Shown in pieces: positions 54,285-63,939 of a stretch of 64,000 nt of DNA. The notes beneath the pieces are model-generated. The model was not told the DNA's origin, searched no databases, and saw nothing but the letters and a program-made list of their open reading frames with translations. The translations under genes and the position numbers were made by a program. How positions within the stretch are numbered: position 1 is the stretch's first letter; each line of letters starts with the position of its first letter. The DNA is from SHAN690 sp023262195 (lineage in GTDB: Bacteria > Bacteroidota > Bacteroidia > Flavobacteriales_G > Salibacteraceae). The DNA lies in contig JAYQJE010000001.1 in assembly GCA_038142005.1 (NCBI GenBank), positions 1,116,001 through 1,180,000 on the forward strand, given 5' to 3'.

Positions 54285-54480
54285 TCAATCCCTAAATAGA
54301 GTAATGGAAGTAGTTTGGACTTTATTGTCGAATTGAACTACGACAAAGTAGGTGCCATCAGAGGCAAATTCACCCGCTGCACTTCCATCCCACGCGCAGC
54401 AGCCAATGCATGTTTGTTGGCTCATTTTCATGCCCCCATCGGTTATAAACCAACAACTCAAATTTTTGATTCGATTTTAT
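54285..54480 (-). pseudogene. Remnant of a T9SS type B (gliding-motility) C-terminal domain
   Basis: The 318-base gap 54215-54532 holds no intact gene. On the minus strand one frame reads NQKFELLVYNRWGHENE and another, after a shift, CCAWDGSAAGEFASDGTYFV then VVQFDNKVQTTSITLFRD and a stop. Together these are the NRWG, WDG and DGTYF landmarks of the type B sorting domain that ends many secreted gliding-associated proteins. The body of the protein is gone. It is a decayed gene end. Confidence 0.65.
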
Positions 54481-54532
54481 TTAAGCAAGTAACAGTAATC
54501 CAGTTACGGGAATATTTACCTATTTCGTACTC

Positions 54533-56048
54533 GTGGCTATCATAAACTCTATATTCAGCTGGTTCATAAAGAAACGGTTCCATCAAATGGACCTGTTTAT
54601 GAAGTATCCGCACGATGTGCAGCATGAGTGGTTTGAGCGGTTAATCACCACCGCTAAAGACACCGAGTGGGGCAGACGCTTTGGATTTTCAGAAATCAAA
54701 ACCATCGATCAATTTAAGGCGCGTGTTCCAGTGCAAGATTATGAAGGGTTCAAACACGACATTGATCGTACCATTCGCGGTGAGCAAAACATCCTGTGGC
54801 CAACAGACATTACCATGTTTGCCAAATCGAGCGGTACAACCAGTGATAAAAGCAAGTTTATACCCGTAAGTCAAGAGTCGCTGGAAGAGTGCCACTATAA
54901 GGGCGGAAAAGATCTGATGTGCATGTATTACCATGAGTATGAAAATTCTCGTTTGCTCGAAGGTCGAGGTCTTGTGATGGGTGGAAGCTCAGATTTTGTG
55001 CCTTTGAATGAGAAAGCTTATACAGGAGATTTGAGCGCAATCATCATTAAAAATTTACCATTCTGGGCAAGTCTACACAGAACACCCGATGAGTCGGTGG
55101 CCTTAAACCCTATTTGGGAGCAAAAAATCGAGCAGATTGCAGACATCACCATCGAGCAAAATGTGACCAACATGAGCGGGGTGCCCAGTTGGATGCTCAT
55201 CCTCCTCAGAAGGGTTTTGGAAAAAACGGGGAAGGAAAAAATCATCGATGTATGGCCCAACCTTGAGTGGTATGTGCACGGTGGGGTTTCATTTGATCCG
55301 TATCGGAAAACCTTCATTGATATCATTGGCGGAGGTGACCAAATGCACTACAGCGAAACCTACAATGCTTCGGAAGGCTTTTTTTGGTTTACAAGACAGA
55401 AGCGATGCTGATGGACTGTTGCTTATGCTCGACTATGGAATCTTCTATGAATTTATGCCGCTCGATCAACTTGGGAATTCTAACCCAAAAACCCTTCAAT
55501 TAGACCAGGTTGAGATTGGGGTAAACTATGCATTGGTCATCTCTACCACTGGCGGTTTATGGAGGTATTTAATCGGAGACACCATTCAATTCACTTCTAC
55601 TGATCCATATCGGGTAAAGGTGAGCGGCAGAACCAAGCACTTTATCAATGCTTTTGGTGAGGAAGTAATTGTAGATAATGCCGATAAGGCGCTCGCGCAT
55701 GCCTGTGAATTGACAGGTGCAGAAGTGAAAGAATACACCGCGGCACCAATTCATATGAATGAAAACGAAGCTGGAGGCCATGAGTGGGCCATCGAGTTTA
55801 ACTCGCCTCCAAATGATTTGGAGTATTTCACAGAAATGCTTGATAACGGTCTTAAATCGGTAAACAGCGATTATGAGGCAAAAAGGTATCACGACAAAAT
55901 CTTGAAACCGCCCACGGTGCATGCAATGGAAAGTGGCACATTTTACAAATGGATGGAGCAACGATGTAAACTCGGTGGGCAAAACAAAGTGCCTCGATTG
56001 TCAAACAGTCGCGAATACCTTGAAGCAGTACTTACAATCAATATGTAA
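54533..56048 (+). CDS. GH3-like acyl-adenylate/thioester-forming enzyme, one frameshift
   Basis: About 505 residues when joined, in the plant GH3 auxin-conjugating family as it occurs in bacteria. The nucleotide motif is FAKSSGTTSDKSKFIPVS; later blocks are YNASEGFFGLQDR and GDTIQFTSTDPYRVKVSGRT. The frame is lost at a T7 run (55379-55385, expected T6). It probably adenylates a carboxylic acid and transfers it to an amine or amino acid; substrates unknown. It begins at GTG 54533. The next gene starts 11 bases downstream. Confidence 0.85.
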
Positions 56049-56058
56049 CTTCATAGCC

Positions 56059-56856
56059 ATGAAGCTTGCATTGCTTTCATTTTTCGTTTCGATAACCGTA
56101 ACGCTTGTTGGTCAAACAACCGAGTGGAAGCTGGCGTATTCGTTGCCCATGAAAATGAATCAAGCCAAGCTCGACCAACTCAATAATATTTACACCATCC
56201 ACAAGGGCGAAGTGCTCAAACTCGATTCGTATGGGAAAGAATTGAATCGATACAGCAACAAACTTATTGGTGATGATGTGCACATCGATATCACCAACCC
56301 CATGAAAGTGCTGCTTTATTCGCCCGATCAAATGCAGCTATTTACCCTCGATTCGAGATTGGGAGAAATGAACGAGACGATCAATTTTTTTCGAGATGGA
56401 TATGAGCAAATCAGCTTGGTGGCGACCTCGCATTCGAATGGGATGTGGTTATACGACCCCATAAATTTTGTTCTAATCAGATTAGATGATAAGTTGAATG
56501 AAGACAGAAGATCGCTGAATATTGCTCAGCTGCTTCGCCTGCAACTCTACCCGACAGATGTGATTGAGGTCAACGACAAAGTTTATCTGACTGATCCTGC
56601 ACATGGGGTTTTTGTGTTCGACATATTTGGGAATTATGTAAAAAAGGTACCCATCAAAGGGATTGAGCACTTGGTGATCAATGATGGTCGCATGTTTTTT
56701 ATTGAAGACCAAACGCTTAAAACATTCCGCTTTGTTGATAGCTCCATTCAAGAGGTTCCGGTGGATTTAGGTTCGGTTGATTTTGTTTGGGTAAACCGCA
56801 ATAGAATCGTATCTCTGAACCCCAAAGGGATAAATATTTATCAAGCAATTCGTTGA
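56059..56856 (+). CDS. Hypothetical exported beta-propeller-like protein
   Basis: 265 residues from ATG 56059 with a signal peptide (MKLALLSFFVSITVTLVGQ). The body consists of repeats such as NQAKLDQLNNIYTIHKGEVL and LYPTDVIEVNDKVYLTDPAH, a pattern seen in propellers of the NHL/Kelch kind. No family recognised. It follows the GH3-like gene closely and precedes the second deoxynucleoside kinase on the same strand. Confidence 0.6.
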   Translation: MKLALLSFFVSITVTLVGQTTEWKLAYSLPMKMNQAKLDQLNNIYTIHKGEVLKLDSYGKELNRYSNKLIGDDVHIDITNPMKVLLYSPDQMQLFTLDSRLGEMNETINFFRDGYEQISLVATSHSNGMWLYDPINFVLIRLDDKLNEDRRSLNIAQLLRLQLYPTDVIEVNDKVYLTDPAHGVFVFDIFGNYVKKVPIKGIEHLVINDGRMFFIEDQTLKTFRFVDSSIQEVPVDLGSVDFVWVNRNRIVSLNPKGINIYQAIR

Positions 56857-56918
56857 TTGCTTTCGTTTTTCGGTGCGTTTATCTTAATTCGTACGCTCAA
56901 CTACACAAGGTCTGAAAT

Positions 56919-57554
56919 ATGGAGAAGAAGGGAGAAAATTTACACATTGCCGTTTCTGGTAACATAGGGTCTGGAAAGACCACACTTACTGGTTTGCTGT
57001 CTAAGCATTATAAGTGGGATGCGCATTTTGAAGATGCCGATGACAATCCATACATCAATGACTTTTATGCAGAAATGCAGCGTTGGTCATTCAACATGCA
57101 GATCTACTTTTTAAATAATCGCTTTAATCAAGTATTAGAAATTAGAGAAGGAAAAAAAGGGGTGATTCAAGATCGAACGATTTATGAAGATGCTTACATC
57201 TTCGCGCCCAACCTTCATAGCATGGGGTTAATGACCACAAGAGACTTTGAAACCTATTTTTCCTTATTCAATCTGTTAGATCGATTTGTGCAACCGCCAG
57301 ATTTATTGGTGTATTTAAGAGCGAGCGTGCCCCGATTGGTAAGCCAAATTCAAAATAGGGGTCGAGAATACGAAGAAGCGATACGGTTGGATTACCTCAA
57401 AAGGCTCAATGAGCGTTATGAAGCTTGGATCTCGACTTACGATAAAGGCAAGCTACTCATCATTGATGTGGACAACAACAACTTCCGTGACGATCAGGAA
57501 GATCTGGGCGAGATCATTCGAAAGATTGATGCGGAGTTGCACGGATTGTTTTAA
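56919..57554 (+). CDS. Deoxynucleoside kinase
   Basis: 211 residues, P-loop deoxynucleoside kinase. Walker A is AVSGNIGSGKTTLTGLLS, then FEDADDNPYINDFYAEMQ, the D-R-T motif in VIQDRTIYEDAYIF, and the lid IQNRGREYEEAIRLDYLKRL. Unlike the folK-linked paralogue at 49332 it keeps the D-R-S/T arginine. It phosphorylates deoxyadenosine and/or related nucleosides in salvage. A terminator follows at 57580. Confidence 0.9.
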   Translation: MEKKGENLHIAVSGNIGSGKTTLTGLLSKHYKWDAHFEDADDNPYINDFYAEMQRWSFNMQIYFLNNRFNQVLEIREGKKGVIQDRTIYEDAYIFAPNLHSMGLMTTRDFETYFSLFNLLDRFVQPPDLLVYLRASVPRLVSQIQNRGREYEEAIRLDYLKRLNERYEAWISTYDKGKLLIIDVDNNNFRDDQEDLGEIIRKIDAELHGLF

Positions 57555-57579
57555 GCAGGACTTCTGGATTTAATCTCAC

Positions 57580-57613
57580 AAAAAAAGCCCGATTCAATTG
57601 AATCGGGCTTTTT
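57580..57613. terminator. Bidirectional terminator between the kinase gene and atpC
   Basis: Stem AAGCCCGATTCAA / TTGAATCGGGCTT with almost no loop, flanked by an A run and a T run. It can end transcription of the plus-strand kinase gene and of minus-strand atpDC. Confidence 0.9.
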
Positions 57614-57635
57614 GTTTTCTATTGTTATAGAACAC

Positions 57636-57872
57636 TTAATCCGATAGAACAATCACCTTGTTCTGCAGCACCTCGACCACACCACCATTGATGGCAAACT
57701 CCTTGGTATTGCCGCCTTCATCAGTAAGCTCAACATTGCCTTCAACAAGGGTGGAAATAATGGGTGCGTGATTGTTGAGTATTCCAAAAGAACCGTCTTT
57801 TCCTGGCAAGCGCAACGATGTGGCTTCACCTTCAAAGATCAGAGTGTCTGGAGATAGAATTTCAACTTTCAT
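57636..57872 (-). CDS. atpC: F1 ATP synthase epsilon subunit
   Basis: 78 residues, the short beta-sandwich-only form usual in Bacteroidota: VEILSPDTLIFEGEATSLRL, GKDGSFGILNNHAPIIS and FAINGGVVEVLQNKVIVLSD. The C-terminal helical domain of other epsilon subunits is absent. It follows atpD by 23 bases. The rest of the F1Fo operon is not in the window. Confidence 0.93.
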   Translation of the reverse strand: MKVEILSPDTLIFEGEATSLRLPGKDGSFGILNNHAPIISTLVEGNVELTDEGGNTKEFAINGGVVEVLQNKVIVLSD

Positions 57873-57895
57873 TTTATAGCTTTTAAGGTTGTCCC

Positions 57896-59407
57896 TTATT
57901 TGTTCTCAGCAAGCATTTTCTTACCTGCTTCAATGGCCTCTTCAATCGTTCCTTTCAGGTTGAATGCAGCTTCAGGATATTCATCCACTTCACCATCCAT
58001 GATCATGTTGAAACCTTTGATGGTTTCTTCGATAGGAACAAGAACTCCTTTCAATCCGGTAAACTGCTCGGCCACGTGGAAAGGTTGTGATAAGAAACGC
58101 TGAACACGTCTTGCTCGGTGTACCACCAATTTATCTTCTTCAGAAAGTTCGTCCATACCGAGAATTGCAATGATATCTTGAAGCTCCTTGTAACGCTGCA
58201 GAATTTCTTTCACACGCTGGGCAGTGTTGTAGTGCTCTTCACCTACGATGTCAGCCGTTAGAATTCTAGAAGTTGAATCCAATGGATCCACCGCTGGATA
58301 AATACCAAGCTCAGCGATTTTTCTAGAAAGTACCGTAGTTGCATCTAAGTGAGCAAACGTTGTGGCTGGCGCAGGGTCAGTTAAGTCATCCGCAGGCACA
58401 TACACCGCTTGTACCGAAGTAATCGATCCGCGCTTGGTTGAAGTAATACGCTCCTGCATCGCACCCATTTCAGATGCTAACGTTGGTTGATAACCCACCG
58501 CAGATGGCATACGACCTAGAAGTGCAGATACCTCGGAACCGGCTTGTGTAAATCGGAAGATGTTATCAACGAAAAATAGGATATCACGGCCACCACCTTC
58601 CTCATCTCCATCACGGAAATATTCTGCAGCAGTAAGACCAGATAGCGCTACTCGAGCACGTGCTCCAGGAGGTTCATTCATCTGTCCAAACACAAATGTT
58701 GCCTTTGATTCTTTCATTGCTTCTGGGTCCACTTTAGATAAATCCCATCCGCCTTCTTCCATTGAATGCATGAATTCATCGCCATATTTAACGATGCCAG
58801 ATTCAAGCATTTCTCTAAGTAAGTCATTTCCTTCACGAGTTCGCTCACCAACACCGGCAAACACAGAATATCCATCGTGTCCTTTGGCAATGTTGTTGAT
58901 CAACTCCTGAATCAATACAGTCTTACCAACACCGGCACCTCCAAACAATCCAATCTTACCGCCTTTGGCGTATGGCTCGATTAGGTCAATTACCTTGATA
59001 CCTGTAAAGAGTACTTCGGTAGCGGTTGAAAGGTCTTCAAATTTTGGAGCTTCGTTGTGTATCGGACGTCCACCAGTTTGGTCAACCTCTCCAATACCAT
59101 CGATTGCCCCGCCAATAACGTTAAATGTTCTTCCTTTAATTTGATCTCCAACCGGCATTGTAATTGGTAAGCCAGTTCCAGTAACCACGAGTCCTCTTGT
59201 GAGTCCTTCTGAGGCATCCATAGCGATGGTACGTACAGTATCCTCTCCAATATGCTGTTGACATTCAAGCACAACACGCTCTCCAGATTCCTTTGTTACT
59301 TCTAGTCCGTCAAGAATGTTCGGCAAAACTTGACCTCCTTCAGTGCTAAAACGCACGTCAACCACAGGCCCGATTACTTGTGTTATTATTCCTTTTTGTT
59401 CAGCCAT
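57896..59407 (-). CDS. atpD: F1 ATP synthase beta subunit
   Basis: 503 residues, catalytic subunit of the F-type ATP synthase. The P-loop is LFGGAGVGKTVLIQELI, followed by the catalytic Glu in GVGERTREGNDL, Walker B ILFFVDNIFRFTQAGSEVSA and the DELSEEDK loop of the C-terminal domain. Paired with atpC. A TAnnTTTG box at 59463-59470 is a candidate promoter. Confidence 0.98.
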   Translation of the reverse strand: MAEQKGIITQVIGPVVDVRFSTEGGQVLPNILDGLEVTKESGERVVLECQQHIGEDTVRTIAMDASEGLTRGLVVTGTGLPITMPVGDQIKGRTFNVIGGAIDGIGEVDQTGGRPIHNEAPKFEDLSTATEVLFTGIKVIDLIEPYAKGGKIGLFGGAGVGKTVLIQELINNIAKGHDGYSVFAGVGERTREGNDLLREMLESGIVKYGDEFMHSMEEGGWDLSKVDPEAMKESKATFVFGQMNEPPGARARVALSGLTAAEYFRDGDEEGGGRDILFFVDNIFRFTQAGSEVSALLGRMPSAVGYQPTLASEMGAMQERITSTKRGSITSVQAVYVPADDLTDPAPATTFAHLDATTVLSRKIAELGIYPAVDPLDSTSRILTADIVGEEHYNTAQRVKEILQRYKELQDIIAILGMDELSEEDKLVVHRARRVQRFLSQPFHVAEQFTGLKGVLVPIEETIKGFNMIMDGEVDEYPEAAFNLKGTIEEAIEAGKKMLAENK

Positions 59408-59462
59408 TTATGCTGTTTTTTAGATAGTTACGTTTGTGTTCAACCTTGTTGATTTGAGCGCG

Positions 59463-59470
59463 CAAATTTA
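59463..59470 (-). promoter_or_regulatory. Possible -7 promoter box of atpDC
   Basis: The minus strand reads TAAATTTG, a full match to TAnnTTTG, about 55 bases before the atpD ATG. A T-rich stretch lies upstream but no clear TTG at -33 spacing. The divergent ribF promoter must share the same 188-base gap. Confidence 0.4.
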
Positions 59471-59595
59471 TCAATTTCGGCTACTAAAAATCCTCGGCAA
59501 TCATATTTTTAAATATCTACATTTGACTAATGTGGGTTGTGTATTTAACCCTCACAATTTCAGTTGATTATATTATTTTAAACGGTTGATAAGTA

Positions 59596-60516
59596 GTGAA
59601 TATTTATAAAGGGTTTGACGATTATAGCTATGATCGGGCTGCTTGTGTAACTACAGGCACTTTTGACGGAGTTCATGTGGGGCATAAAATGTTGTTGCAA
59701 AAGCTGGCTAAGCATGCAAGTCAATCCAACTTAGAGAGTATACTTGTCACCTTCGACCCACACCCTCGCAAGGTGCTTTTTCCCGAGCAAGAAGGACTGT
59801 CGCTAATCAATACCTTAGATGAAAAGCTTGAGCTGCTTGAGTCAGTTGGGCTGGATTCGGTAATCGTGCAACCGTTTACCACTGAGTTTTCAAGAACCAC
59901 CGCCCTGCACTATGTGAGAGACTTACTGGTTTCGAAAGTTGGGATGAAAAAGCTGGTCATTGGTTATGATCATCAGTTTGGAAAGAACCGCGAGGGCAGC
60001 ATCGAAAACCTCAAGGAGATGGCGCCTGTTTATGATTTCGAGGTGGATGAAATTCCAGTTCAAGTTGTGGATGATGCCAATGTGAGTTCAACCAAAATCA
60101 GGTATGCTTTAACAGATGGAAATGTCAAAGAAGCAAATGCATATTTGGGTTACGCATTTTTTGTTTCGGGGAAGGTAGTTTCAGGTGAAGGTAGGGGTAA
60201 GGGCCTTGGGTTTCCCACTGCAAATTTGCAAGTTGCCGAGGATAAGGTTATCCCTAAAAATGGAGTTTATGCTGTGGACATTGTGATGGCAGGCAACCAA
60301 ATGAAAGGAGTTGTCAATATTGGCAATAAGCCCACGTTTGGAGATCAATTGACCAGCACCATTGAAGTACACATTCTTGATTTTGATGATGACTTATACA
60401 GCAAGCAAATGCGGGTAGTTTTTAAGGATCGAATTCGAGACGAAATACGCTTTGATAGTTCTGATTTACTCAGAGCGCAAATTGCCAAAGATGCCCGCTT
60501 AGCTTCAGACATGTAA
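59596..60516 (+). CDS. ribF: Bifunctional riboflavin kinase/FAD synthetase
   Basis: 306 residues. N-terminal FMN adenylyltransferase domain (1-185): CVTTGTFDGVHVGHKMLLQK, ILVTFDPHPRKVLFPEQ and the conserved STKIRYALTDG. C-terminal riboflavin kinase domain: GEGRGKGLGFPTANL and NIGNKPTFG. It makes FMN and FAD from riboflavin. Translation starts at GTG 59596. The LRR gene shares the last base of its stop (TAATG). Confidence 0.95.
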   Translation: MNIYKGFDDYSYDRAACVTTGTFDGVHVGHKMLLQKLAKHASQSNLESILVTFDPHPRKVLFPEQEGLSLINTLDEKLELLESVGLDSVIVQPFTTEFSRTTALHYVRDLLVSKVGMKKLVIGYDHQFGKNREGSIENLKEMAPVYDFEVDEIPVQVVDDANVSSTKIRYALTDGNVKEANAYLGYAFFVSGKVVSGEGRGKGLGFPTANLQVAEDKVIPKNGVYAVDIVMAGNQMKGVVNIGNKPTFGDQLTSTIEVHILDFDDDLYSKQMRVVFKDRIRDEIRFDSSDLLRAQIAKDARLASDM

Positions 60517-61094
60517 TGCGCGTATTGATCTCAATATCCTTGATGATGCTTGGCTTACTGGCCATCGGCCAAGAAGTGCAAACCGAGTTCACGGATCTTG
60601 ATGCGGCCTTGCTGAGCCCAAAACAAGTTGAAGTTTTGATTTTGAAACGCGAGCGATTGAAGGCGTGGCCAGATGATGCCTTACGTGAATTTCCAAATCT
60701 CAGAGAATTAAATCTCACCAGCAATAAGATTGATTCGCTGCCAACGGATATTTCTTACCTCCAAAACCTAGAGATTTTGATCATGACCAATAATAAACTC
60801 GACTCCTTGCCAAAGTCGATTGGTCAGCTTACCAACTTAAGGCTTTTGCATCTTGGCAATAATGAAATCTATCATGTGAGTCCAGCGTTGGCTGATTTGG
60901 AGTACTTGGAGGAAATTGAACTTTGGAGTAATAACATTTATTATCTGCCAGAAGAGATGTCGAAGCTTAAGAATTTAAAAGTGCTCGACCTTCGAAACAT
61001 TCAACTAAATAAAGACCACCAGGCGGATATCAAGTCTTTGTTTGATAAAGAAAAGGTTCGTATGAAGTTTAGCCAACCTTGCAACTGTGGTTAA
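60516..61094 (+). CDS. Exported leucine-rich-repeat protein
   Basis: 192 residues with a signal peptide (MRVLISISLMMLGLLAIGQ). At least five leucine-rich repeats of the LxxLxxLxLxxNxxxxLP type follow, for example FPNLRELNLTSNKIDSLPTD and LQNLEILIMTNNKLDSLPKS. It ends with SQPCNCG. Such proteins bind other proteins or glycans at the surface; partner unknown. It is coupled to ribF by a one-base overlap. Confidence 0.8.
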   Translation: MRVLISISLMMLGLLAIGQEVQTEFTDLDAALLSPKQVEVLILKRERLKAWPDDALREFPNLRELNLTSNKIDSLPTDISYLQNLEILIMTNNKLDSLPKSIGQLTNLRLLHLGNNEIYHVSPALADLEYLEEIELWSNNIYYLPEEMSKLKNLKVLDLRNIQLNKDHQADIKSLFDKEKVRMKFSQPCNCG

Positions 61095-61132
61095 GCGGGT
61101 GACACGAGCATTAGATTGATTAACTTTGCCCT

Positions 61133-61264
61133 ATGAAGCGCGTTCAGAAATTTACCAAGCTAGTATCTGCAAGTCTGCTGCTGTTGTTCCTTGCTGGAGC
61201 ATGTGCCTCGTCTTCGGGTTATCATAAGAGACCACCCTCAGGAGGCAAGTTTAAGTGCAAATAA
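61133..61264 (+). CDS. Very small lipoprotein
   Basis: 43 residues, too short for most gene finders. It has a basic start and a hydrophobic core (LVSASLLLLFLAG) ending at ACASSSGYHKRPPSGG, a lipobox followed by a short basic tail with a final Cys (FKCK). Thirty-eight bases after the LRR gene on the same strand. No family recognised; I infer a conserved envelope peptide. Confidence 0.5.
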   Translation: MKRVQKFTKLVSASLLLLFLAGACASSSGYHKRPPSGGKFKCK

Positions 61265-61268
61265 GCAT

Positions 61269-62058
61269 CTAGTCTAAGATTTCATAATCAATGATAATGT
61301 CATTGAAAGGCCAATCGCTGCCGTCTCTGCGAACCTTAGAAATTTCTTCTACCACGTCCATCCCGCTGATTACTCTGCCAAATACGGTATGCTTACCATC
61401 GAGGTGAGGAGCACCACCCTTTTCAATATAAACGGATCGGTGATCATCAGGTATATCCATGTTGTACTCCTTAGCCGTGGCATCCAGCAGATCTGCTGAA
61501 AAAGTTTTTCCAATAACGATGTACCAATCGTATTGAGAAGAGTTGTTTTCAGGGTTGTTTTGGTAATTCATCGCTGCGGCAAGCGCGCCTCTTTGATGAA
61601 AGTGATGGGGTTTTACTTCGTTGGGTATATAGTAGGAGTCAACCTTCTTCCTCCGTTCCTTGGTTTTATCGTGATCTGAATTTCCACCTTGAATCACAAA
61701 ATCTGGTGCAACACGGTAGAATACGGTTCTCTCATATAAGCCGCGCTTAATGTGATGAATGAAGTTAGCGCGGTGTAACGGTGTATCTTCAAAAAGTTCC
61801 AATTCGATGTTTCCAAAACTAGTTTTAAGCATCACGTGTGTTTCGGGATTTGCCTTTCCATATTCGGTGAAGTATTCTTTGATTTCACCACGTTTTGGCC
61901 ACCGCTCTTTTGGTTTTTCAGCGTTTGGTTTGTCAACCTGCTCGGCTTTAGGTTTTTGCTTGGCTACCTCTGAATTTTTTGGCTGGCTCACTTGTGCTGT
62001 TGCATGCAGCAAAAAGTAAGACAAGAATAATAGCACTTAACCAATACACCTTTGACAT
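61269..62058 (-). CDS. Peptidyl-prolyl isomerase (cyclophilin) lipoprotein, one frameshift
   Basis: About 262 residues when joined. The start, ATG 62058, gives a lipoprotein signal MSKVYWLSAIILVLLFAAC followed by NSTSEPAKNSEVAKQKPK. That frame breaks at a T6 run (61975-61980; one fewer is expected). The cyclophilin domain has MLKTSFGNIELELFEDTP, RTVFYRVAPDFVIQGG and GGAPHLDGKHTVFGRVISGM. The Lys/Pro-rich linker separates it from the anchor. It assists folding in the periplasm. Confidence 0.85.
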
Positions 62059-62064
62059 AGCTTC

Positions 62065-62072
62065 TACCTTTG
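62065..62072 (+). promoter_or_regulatory. Possible -7 promoter box before the PHP phosphatase gene
   Basis: TACCTTTG matches TAnnTTTG and ends five bases before the ATG at 62078. Transcription would then start at or near the ATG, giving an almost leaderless message. No TTG is seen at the usual -33 distance. Confidence 0.35.
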
Positions 62073-62077
62073 CTGCA

Positions 62078-62830
62078 ATGTTCGGAAAGATTGCCAAGTT
62101 ATTTAAAAGCAAAGAACCCCTCAAGGAACCGTTGGATCTTGGCTTACTTGGTACGGATATTCATTCACACTTCATTCCAGGTATAGATGATGGCTCTAAA
62201 GACATGGCCATGTCTTTAGAGTTACTGAATGGTATGGCGAGTTATGGCTATAAGAAGGTAATTACCACGCCACATGTGATGAGTGATATGTATAAAAATA
62301 CGCCTGAAATTATTAATGAGGGGTGCGACAAATTGCGTCAGGCAATCGAAGCTGCTGATCTAGACATGAAATTAGAGTGTGCCGCAGAATACTATCTGGA
62401 TATGGAGTTTGGTGACAAAGTGAATCGCAAAGAGTTGCTGACGTTTGGTGATAATTACGTGTTGTTTGAATTACCATTTACCATGGAGCCGCCCAATATG
62501 GGCGAGGTAATTTTTGAAATGCAACTGAGTGGCTTCAAACCGGTGTTAGCGCATCCAGAGCGATATGGATATTGGTTCAATGATTTTGAAAAGTATGAGC
62601 AGCTTGATGCCAAAGGCGTGTTACTTCAGCTAAATATTAATTCACTCACCGGACACTACGGTCCCGAAGTAAAAAAGATAGCCGAGCGACTGATAGATAA
62701 TGAGCTCATCACATTATTGGGTTCTGATTGTCACCATATGGGGCATATTGAAGGAATTGACCATGCCCGCAGGCTTCCATACCTGCATAAACTTGTAAAC
62801 TCTGGAAAGCTGATAAATAAGAATCTCTAA
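62078..62830 (+). CDS. CpsB/CapC-type PHP-fold tyrosine-protein phosphatase
   Basis: 250 residues, PHP-domain metallophosphatase of the CpsB (YwqE) type, which dephosphorylates tyrosine kinases that control polysaccharide export. The first metal motif is GTDIHSHFIPGIDDGSKDM. Later metal ligands are in VITTPHVMSDMY, LECAAEYYLD, PVLAHPERYGY and GSDCHHMGH. The start is ATG 62078 (MFGKIAKLFKSK). No capsule or Wzc-type kinase genes are in this window, so its partner is elsewhere. Confidence 0.87.
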   Translation: MFGKIAKLFKSKEPLKEPLDLGLLGTDIHSHFIPGIDDGSKDMAMSLELLNGMASYGYKKVITTPHVMSDMYKNTPEIINEGCDKLRQAIEAADLDMKLECAAEYYLDMEFGDKVNRKELLTFGDNYVLFELPFTMEPPNMGEVIFEMQLSGFKPVLAHPERYGYWFNDFEKYEQLDAKGVLLQLNINSLTGHYGPEVKKIAERLIDNELITLLGSDCHHMGHIEGIDHARRLPYLHKLVNSGKLINKNL

Positions 62831-62836
62831 TCGATT

Positions 62837-63939
62837 CTAACTGGGCTTTGGAATTGCCTTGATGGTTTTCTTACGGTGAATCTTTCCGTTTTCAGTCTCA
62901 ACAAATTCATCCACATAACAGATTTCTTTTGGAGCTTCATATTTGCTTAGTTCAGCACGCATATCCTTGAGTAACTCTTCCTCATCTGCTTCGCTAAACG
63001 GCTGTGACTCTAGTACAAGCACCACACGTTCCCCCAAGTCTTCATCTTTCAATCCTGCAATAAAGTAGCGGGATTAAACAATGGTTTGATAATCTTTTCC
63101 AATACTTCAGGAATGATTTTAACTCCACCGCTATTTATCATATTATCAGCTCTACCGAGCCAATGGAAAGAATTCTCGTCAACCATTTGAACAATGTCAT
63201 TGGTAACAGTTGGATTGGTAGGCAAGGCTTCTGAATGAATGATCAAACATCCACGTTCATCCTGCTCGATCGTGATGTCATCAAGCACTCTAAACGGTTG
63301 CCGCTCTTTTTGCCCAGTAATTCTTCTAAGCGCCACGTGAGAGATGGTTTCCGTCATCCCGAAGGATTCATAGATCACATTGGGCCAATTCTTAAGCTTC
63401 GCCTCTAGTGCATTGTCAACATGGCCGCCACCAATGATAATTTTTTGAACGTTTTGCCATCTTTTTGTGGCTTCTGCATCTTTAGAAATCGTGCTCATTT
63501 GATAAGGAACAACGGCTGCAAAACTTATGTCTACACTTTCTGGCAATTGAGGCTTGGAAGTATTCTCAGTGATGTGAAGATCCAAACCGCCAATAATAGA
63601 TCGGGCAATCATCATTTTACCTCCAATAAATCGATTAGGCAAACAAAGCAGTGCGCTGTCGCCCTCCTTTAGTTCAAGCGTCTGAAGCGTTCGCTCAGCA
63701 CTTGCTAAAATTTGCTCTTTTTGAATCTTGATATTCTTTGGGCGTCCAGTGCTGCCTGAAGTGCGCGCTGGTATCCAATCTTTTGTATTGCTCCAATCAA
63801 CCACAAACTCTAGAATTTCTTCTAAGTCGCCAATCCCATACCCCTCTTGTAGCTGCTGCTGGGCATATGCCCGCCAGCCTTGAAGCGAGCGCTTCTTTCC
63901 ATTTAAACTCAAGGAGTTAAAATCACGCCAATCGCTCAT
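62837..63939 (-). CDS. menE: o-Succinylbenzoate-CoA ligase, one frameshift
   Basis: Acyl-adenylate ligase of menaquinone synthesis, about 367 residues when joined, the short form found in Bacteroidota. The nucleotide loop is PARTSGSTGRPKNIKIQ, then VIYESFGMTETISHVALR, WLGRADNMINSGG and the C-terminal YEAPKEICYVDEFVETENGK with IHRKK (catalytic Lys). The frame breaks at a G3 run (63070-63072, expected G4); restoring it gives NPRYFIAGLKDEDLG. The start is ATG 63939, which overlaps the upstream stop as ATGA; the frame stays open further upstream. Confidence 0.85.

Noticed and set aside
54315..54545. 76-codon plus-strand open frame
   Set aside because: The opposite strand carries clear T9SS sorting-domain landmarks; the plus frame has no signal of its own.
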